From Blasia pusilla (taxonomy: Eukaryota > Marchantiophyta > Marchantiopsida > Blasiales), in the NCBI GenBank assembly GCA_050084515.1, contig CM114273.1, forward strand, positions 25,978,001 to 26,042,000: a DNA stretch of 64,000 nucleotides. Direction: 5' to 3'. The position numbers and the translations under genes are program-made. Within the stretch, counting starts at the first letter, position 1, and every line of letters starts with the position of its first letter. The notes under the pieces are model-generated. The model saw only the letters and a list, made by a program, of their open reading frames with translations, made no database searches and was not told the DNA's origin. This document shows, in pieces, positions 57,434 to 64,000 of the stretch.

Positions 57434-57969
57434 GAAATTCCGCAAGCACTAGGCTCCTTAACTCCCACTTTCCTCAAAAGAAATCGCTGTGACTCCTCTC
57501 CCAAGTTTTCGGCGTCGCCATGATTGTACAAAGAGTTCGAAATTTGAAAGGCGAGTCCCCCGTCCCAGGCGCCGCTGCCCCGTCATGTGTAAGACCGGAC
57601 ACAATTCCCACATTCATTCGCGATTGATGTGCCACCGACACGCCCGCAAATTTGAACACTGAGATTATGGAACATCAGTCTGAAGGGCGACGCACGCCCT
57701 TCACTCGCTCAGCCCTTCGCGGGCCCGCCATGGCGCGGACACGACTTTCACTCCCAGCGTCGGTAATAACGGGGAACAATATTCCTCCCGTCATTCGTTA
57801 ACTACTACTACTATCACTAGGAGATAGAGGACCCGTAGATGTGTGAGACAGTTCAATCTGAGGCGTTGGATTTGAATCGCGATTGCGATTCAAATCGTGC
57901 AGTGGACTCTGCCCGCAGACATGGGAACTGCGCTGCATTGTACGGCCGGAGTCGAACGAAGCTTACATT
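57434..57969. other. GC-rich upstream spacer
   Basis: No gene recognised. Composition is GC-rich and drops sharply at about 57,970. It contains the palindrome at 57,868-57,895. Confidence 0.4.
57868..57895. repeat. Perfect 12-bp palindrome with 4-base loop
   Basis: GATTTGAATCGC (57,868-57,879) and its exact complement (57,884-57,895) flank GATT. It lies about 75 bp before the switch to AT-rich DNA. Confidence 0.95.
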
Positions 57970-57984
57970 AACCCATGAATATCA

Positions 57985-58530
57985 AATATGAATTAACACG
58001 ATTATGTTTTATGAAATCATTCCAATAATATCAAATATGAATTAAAACAAATATAAAATTTTTTCAAAATTTAAATTTTAAAAAAATTCTTAAATCTTGG
58101 AGGAATAATATCATTCCAATTTTCTAACTAATTCTATTCTTCATTTACAATTTAAATGATATCCCTATTTCCTAAATAATTTCATCCTTCCATAAAATTT
58201 AAACAATATCTACTCCTTCTTCATTAAAATTCATTTGCCCTTCCAAAATTGTAAGTTTTTTGCTATCTTTTAACTATCCCACTATTTTTTTTAATTATAC
58301 ATCTAAAATCATCCATTACAATATCAATTATTTAATTTATTTTGAAATAAATAAATAATTTTCCTATTCCACTCAAACTCCTTCTCTTTTTTCATCTAAT
58401 GTGACTACTTCATCTATCTAATGTAACTCAAAGAATAAAATTCAACCATGTTGCTCTGTTTTCTTTATTGTCCCACTATTTTGTCTTGTTTTCCATATAG
58501 GATCGTCCATTATTACAAAGACATTTGAGT
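57985..58530 (+). repeat. Direct repeat, left copy
   Basis: Shares with 63,060-63,800, in the same order: CAATTTAAATGATATCCC, AAATAATTTCATCCTTCC, CCATAAAATTTAA, CTACTCCTTCTTCATTA and ATATAGGATCGTCCATTATTA-like blocks. Diverged by substitutions and indels. Could be ancient LTRs or a dispersed repeat. Confidence 0.55.
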
Positions 58531-61500
58531 ATTTGCATTTATAGTGGGGGCCACATATCTTGTCAATGTTCATTGCATATGACTAACCACAAGTGTATTT
58601 GTCATATTTGTTTCAAATTTTTTAAGTATGTAAGTGGTTGAGATGGATTTTGCTACCATCTTCTTGTTGTACTCTTACATCCTTCCTCCCTTGGCATATT
58701 GTTGCATTTTTATCTTATTTCAGATTTATTTCTATAAAATGGATTCTATTTTTCTTACACCTTTTCACGCGGATTTTCTTATTGTGTTAATCCTCTACCT
58801 AACTTTTGCTTAACATCAAGAGGTAAAAATGAGATAATGGGATAATTTACTACATTTTCTCTACATATTGAGATCTTGGTCCTATTATCACCAAGTAGGT
58901 TGTAAGCTTGTGCTATGGTTTAGGTGTGGATTATACTTTCCTTGTGGGAAGGGGTTGTTGATTTTTTATTGTCCAATTGGATTCTACTCTGATAAGAGAA
59001 CATGGTCATTTATTCTTGATTGTTAGATTACGTCCTAATAGTATTCCCAAAAAGACTCTTAATCTTGCAAGATCAATTGTTACACAAGAATCAACTTCTA
59101 CAAAATCACCATAAATTAATAAGAGATAAAAAAAATAGTGCTAATCACAATCTATTGGGAATATTCCAATATCAAAATTTGATTGAGCATAAATTATATT
59201 TTGTGAAATCAATCGATTTTCCTCACAATTCTCACTAATAGATTATATTTTATTAAAATGACCACAAAAACAATAAATTTGATAGAAGCGTTCTTAAGGA
59301 TTTTCTTCCTTGCCTTTTTTATCCATGATCTTCCTTTGAACATATTTATTTATCTCTTAAATTTGCAGAATTAGAAATATATTTCTAATTTTTGCAAGAT
59401 CTTTCATAATTATAAAAATCATAAGGATAATCATATAGTTAACCTTCATAATTTTATTCCTTTCCTTAAATATCTTTTTTCATTATCTTCTCTTACAAAA
59501 TTTAGTGTGTCTATGATTATCCTTCATGATTTGCTTTCTTGCCTTTATGCGCTTTCTTTGTTATGTTCTTTAAAAAAACTAGTTAACATACTTGTGTAAC
59601 GTACAAATATCCCACTTAAGAGAAGGGGATGTGTAATTACAAGTAATATTTATGAATTAAATTTTTTTAATCTGAAATCTAAAATTCTATAATAATTTTA
59701 AAAAACTTCATTATATATGGGAAAGGGTTTTGTGCCTTTGCATGTTGACTTGGGAGGTGAATTTATAGAGTTTCTAAGTAATTTGGTAACTAAGGATAAT
59801 AAGATAATTAATCTTATTGAAACTCATAAATCTTATAATAGTACCCAAGGGTTCCACGACAATAAATTATTTAGGTATATAACTATTTTGACACCAAGAA
59901 ATAAATATATCAATAATATAAGTGCGAAGTTGTGTCTCAGTTTAATAGAAAGGAAATAATAGTTTCCAATTTCTCAGAGTCTAGTCTTCTTATGAGTTAG
60001 TCTTGGAATATTCTAATCTATTTTATTATTGGAGAGTGTATGTTTTATTTGCGGATACCTGTCTGTTGGACACATGGCATCTTGGCAGCAAGAACAAATT
60101 TTCCATACTACATGCACTAAGAAAATAAAATTAATTTGTGTGCAGTATGGTTCTTTTTTCATCCCTATACATGGTACGGGTTGTACACTAGTATGAAGAA
60201 ACATCTTCCAACAAACCTAAATTATATATGAGAATGTTATTTTCTTGGTGTTGACTGTATTCCACGTAAGAAGATAAGCCATGTCTCTCTCACAAAATTC
60301 ATGACCTCATATCTATCTTTTGAACTATCATCATTTTTTGCTTTAGGATTAGTGCATTAATCATGCTCTTACAAAACATGAATGATGCAAGTTAAAATGC
60401 AAATAACACTTGATTGGTGATTTGTGGGTTTATGTGACATGCGATATATTCCAAAATGATTTGAGGAAGAACATTGGAGGTATATTTTTTATTATATGTG
60501 TTCTATTGATTCCATCTAACTTAATTCAACCTTTTAGTTGATGTATATTTCCACTCTTGATCCATTTAATTTTTTCCGTGACTGTTAATACATTTTAGGA
60601 TTAGCCCTTACAAAATTTTGGAATTTACTTGCCTATGCAATAGAGAGACTCACTAAGGCAAATCAATTGTAGATTTCCTTAGCATACACAAAGGTGTATA
60701 TTTAATTTCTTTCTTTTAGGCCCTCTATAATTTTATCTATGTTGATTAACTTAAACTACTGATTTAATTCTACATTCAAAACATACCATTAGGAAATCTA
60801 CATTGTCCTCTAGATATTGTAATTTTCTCTTCTACAAGATCAAGGAGAGAGTGTATATTAGATTTTCCAAAAATATCCCAATCTCAATTTTTATAAGGTC
60901 TTCTTACAATCATACAAAATATAAGAGGTATAATTTGAGGGGTCGTTTCTTTATTAATACTAGTTAGGACCCATGAGGGGACCGTGCATCGCTCAGTCCA
61001 CTTCATAGTCCTTAAAGCCCAGTTACTTGAATGCCCCCCTCCCCCTAGCCCTCCCCCTACCCATGCCACAACACGTGGTGAATTCTCCCGTGTCGCCTTC
61101 TGACAACCGCTCCTCTTTTAATCATATAGATTGTTAGATGGGTAATATATAAAGTATTCCACATTCTGGATTTCTATTGATCTTGATAAATACGCTAGTT
61201 GCAATTAAGTATTTACTTATGATAATATCTATTTGGCCCTAAAAATGTTTGTCTCTAAATCAATACTTGAGTTGGTACAAAGCCTCACACATCCTCTATA
61301 TGATGATATATACTATTTAGTCACGTTTTCAAAAGGTCCTTTTTTATATTTTGTTGTCCTCTTTGATGGCTTGTAAAGAATAGAGGTCAATTTAGATTCC
61401 TAGAATGTGGCAACCATAAGATGAACGTAACAAAAAAATGAAACTAGAGTGATGAGTAACAAGACTTTCTAGTCAAATTTTCCTTACCATACACAATCTC

Positions 61501-63059
61501 TATGTAAATCTTTCTCCCTTTCATTGAAAATATAATCATATTCCCAAATTCTTACTCTTCACCATTATAATATGAAGAGAAAATGGAAATCAAGCTAAGA
61601 ACTACGCAAAAGGGATTACAAAAGAAGATAAACTAAAATTGGAAAAAGGGAATGATGTAGTGATGGTATATTTTGAGTATGCACTCAAATCTAAACTCAA
61701 GTCAATCGTCTAAGTTTTTTTATATGAAGAATTATGTGGAAATTTGAAAAGGAAAAAATTTAGACACTTTTTTATGTTAAAGAAGTCACAATTAACATAC
61801 TCACGAACATCCCACAACAATTTGCACAATAAATAAAAACTTCTTCATAAAAGTTACCTTATACTAGAAAGAAATACAATACTTAGTAAGTTGCAAGGTA
61901 TCATCTATTCTAATGATTCTTTTAAGTGGCTTCCATTTAGTTTTAACATGGTTGAACCTAAAATGCCTTGAATCTTGAATGCCACATAATCATAAAGATA
62001 GGCGAAGAAAACTATGATGGCATTACCAATAACTTAGATAATGTGTGTATGATTGGTGAAATAATTATAATTAATATTCCCAAAATTTGGAAGTGTGTAA
62101 AAAGATTGAAAATGGAAAAAGAATATCATAATAAAATAAACACAAAGGAATCTATTCTATATATTTTTTTAAACCTTATTCCAATGCATATATGCCATAG
62201 TTCTCCACTAAAAATTCATATATAACTTTAAGTGAAATTGAAGGATTGATACAAAATACAAAGAGGAAATCCATATGATAGGTAATCCATAATAGAGGTG
62301 TGAACCCTACTCAATTATGGAATAACGTGATCAAACAATTTAGTAGATATGTACGATCACGGAAGTAAATAAGTAAGTATATATATAAAAAGTACAAAGT
62401 CCAAATAAAATACTTATATGTTTCAAAAATGGAAGTGTATAGGTTTAGTGTGGATATTAAGGAAAACAAGTAAAACAAATTGGGAAACTAAAGAATCGAT
62501 ATGAATGCAAAGGGACAATGTATAATACAATTCAAAATGAAACTTGTGGAATAGTACTAAAGAAAGTTTAGTACAGTAGGGATAAGCAAGGATAACGAAT
62601 AAAAGCATATTGCGTTCTATATCCATATCATATATTTCAGAATATTTAAGCATGCACTAATCTTGAAGGAAATGTTTGCATGAAAAACCCTACGTGTGAA
62701 GTTGTAATCATTTTAAGAGAATTATAAGTATCTTGGGGATTTATATCTAGATTAGGAAATTTTTAAAGATAAAATTATGCTTAAATGAGTGGTAGTTAAA
62801 AACACATGTGGTAAGGGGAAGATTGTCTAAAAGTAAGAACATACAAAGAGGAACAAGTATGATTGTAGACACAATATTTAAATATTGACACCTTTCAAAA
62901 GGGAAAGTATCTGTGCACCTTAATCCATGCTTTTTTAATATTAGAAACTATTATGTTGCACCTGCGATGCACGCGTGAAAAAATAGATGTCGATAATAAT
63001 TTTTAACAATTAAACCTAAAAATTAAAATTATGTTAATTTCAAATTTTAGTTACATTTT

Positions 63060-63800
63060 TCATTTTTTTAAATCTAACAAGAGTAAGAAAATTTCACCTT
63101 GAAATAATACCCATCTCCCCTAAATAATTTCATTCCTTCGTAAAAGTTCAAACAATAAATATTCTTCCACTTTCACTCTTCGCACCAAAATAAGATTCAC
63201 TAACTAAATTATTAGTTAATTTTAATTAAAAAATCATTTTCCTTTCCAAAGAAAGGAAAATGATTATATGTAAATTAAAACAATTTACATGTTTTGTAAG
63301 AGCATGTATCCAAAGAATTATATGTAAATTAATATAATTACTTATAAAACAATCACCTTATTTATTCCAAATATTGAATATAATTGTTATTTTCTAAAAT
63401 CTTAAAGAGTAATCAAATTTCACTCTTCTAAGTGACTATAATCCTCCATTCAAATTTAAATGATATCCCAATCCCCAAAGTAATTTTACCTTTCCATAAA
63501 ATTTAAGAAAAATCTACTCTTTCTCCATTATTTTTTTTCCAACAAATATGAATTGATGCAAAAATTATAAAATTATAAAAATTATTTATCATAATTATTA
63601 TATTTTTATTAATATTTATAATCACACGTATAATATTAAATAATTTTTAAATAATTTTTTTATTTTTCACTCAAATCCCTATCCGTTTCTATCACATATG
63701 CTCAAGCAAAAAAATTCAAACATGTGGCTTATTTTGTCATATTGACTCACTATCTTATTGTATTATGCATATGGGATCACCAATTATTATATAAATTTAA
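63060..63800 (+). repeat. Direct repeat, right copy
   Basis: Partner of 57,985-58,530, about 5 kb away. Internal blocks recur (63,110-63,160 and 63,430-63,530 both resemble the left copy), so it may itself be partly duplicated. Confidence 0.5.
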
Positions 63801-64000
63801 TTTATTAAAATTTTCATCATAAATATATTTAATTTAATACATGTTATCATATGGTTAGTTTTTTAACAATCTAAATTTTTTTAGTAATAATGAAATTATT
63901 TTCTACAGACCTTTTTAATGATTTATGGGTGAATTATATATTTACTTTCTATATCTCTAGAAGAATAAATATTTTAAAATAAATAAAGTGATTATATTTT

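Larger units (their letters stand above)
57970..64000. other. AT-rich gene-free DNA
   Basis: Composition changes abruptly at about 57,970. Only short, low-complexity frames occur on either strand (longest near 59,717-59,959 and 61,968-62,225) and none looks like a known protein. It holds a pair of diverged direct repeats and possible Helitron-like ends listed separately. Probably old, heavily mutated transposon DNA. Confidence 0.6.

Noticed and set aside
59717-59959. 80-codon plus-strand gene in AT-rich DNA
   Set aside because: Composition is as AT-rich as its surroundings and no known domain is visible.

Overview
The window is nuclear DNA from a streptophyte plant (land plant or charophyte green alga). 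The evidence is a plant-type E(z) histone methyltransferase gene with 18 exons and canonical GT-AG introns, a decayed piece of chloroplast rbcL, and plant-style Copia, Gypsy and L1-like elements. A retrotransposon carrying a cytosine methyltransferase, and the wording of the rbcL piece, make a charophyte or early-diverging lineage attractive, but this is a hypothesis and the species cannot be fixed from sequence alone.

Layout. 1-240: last exon of an unidentified plus-strand gene. 1.4-6.8 kb: decayed minus-strand Copia element with both LTRs. 6.8-10.4 kb: AT-rich remnants, including a plus-strand Copia integrase fragment and a minus-strand rbcL insertion (nuclear plastid DNA). 10.7-16.8 kb: large minus-strand DNA transposon encoding an EDM2-like PHD finger, an AT-hook and a DDE-like transposase, all frameshifted; a truncated second copy lies at 36.8-38.2 kb. 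17.4-18.8 kb: a fold-back cluster of LTR pieces. 18.4-35.0 kb: a plus-strand Ty3/Gypsy element with the order Gag, protease, DNMT3-like cytosine-C5 methyltransferase, RT, RNase H, integrase, PHD finger. It is interrupted between the methyltransferase and RT by a complete minus-strand Gypsy chromovirus (24,394-31,741; 1,004-bp LTRs, CCTAC target duplication). 35.0-46.1 kb: LINE 3'-end fragments, a Copia relic, the second DNA-transposon copy and two minus-strand L1-like LINEs, each preceded by a long (CT)n tract on its coding strand. 46.1-48.1 kb: no recognisable gene. 48,159-56,949: the E(z) gene, minus strand, the only clearly intact host gene. 57.0-57.96 kb: GC-rich upstream region. 57.97-64.0 kb: strongly AT-rich DNA without genes, with a diverged direct repeat about 5 kb apart and possible Helitron-like ends.

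How it fits together. The main novelty is a retroelement that carries both a DNA-methylation writer and a PHD chromatin-reader-like module. It lies in the same window as a chromodomain retroelement, a PHD-carrying DNA transposon and the host H3K27 methyltransferase gene. The premature stops in the methyltransferase element are all TAG or TGA and often fit CAG to TAG or CGA to TGA. The nested element's two LTRs differ almost only by transitions. Both fit long-term cytosine methylation and deamination of this TE block.
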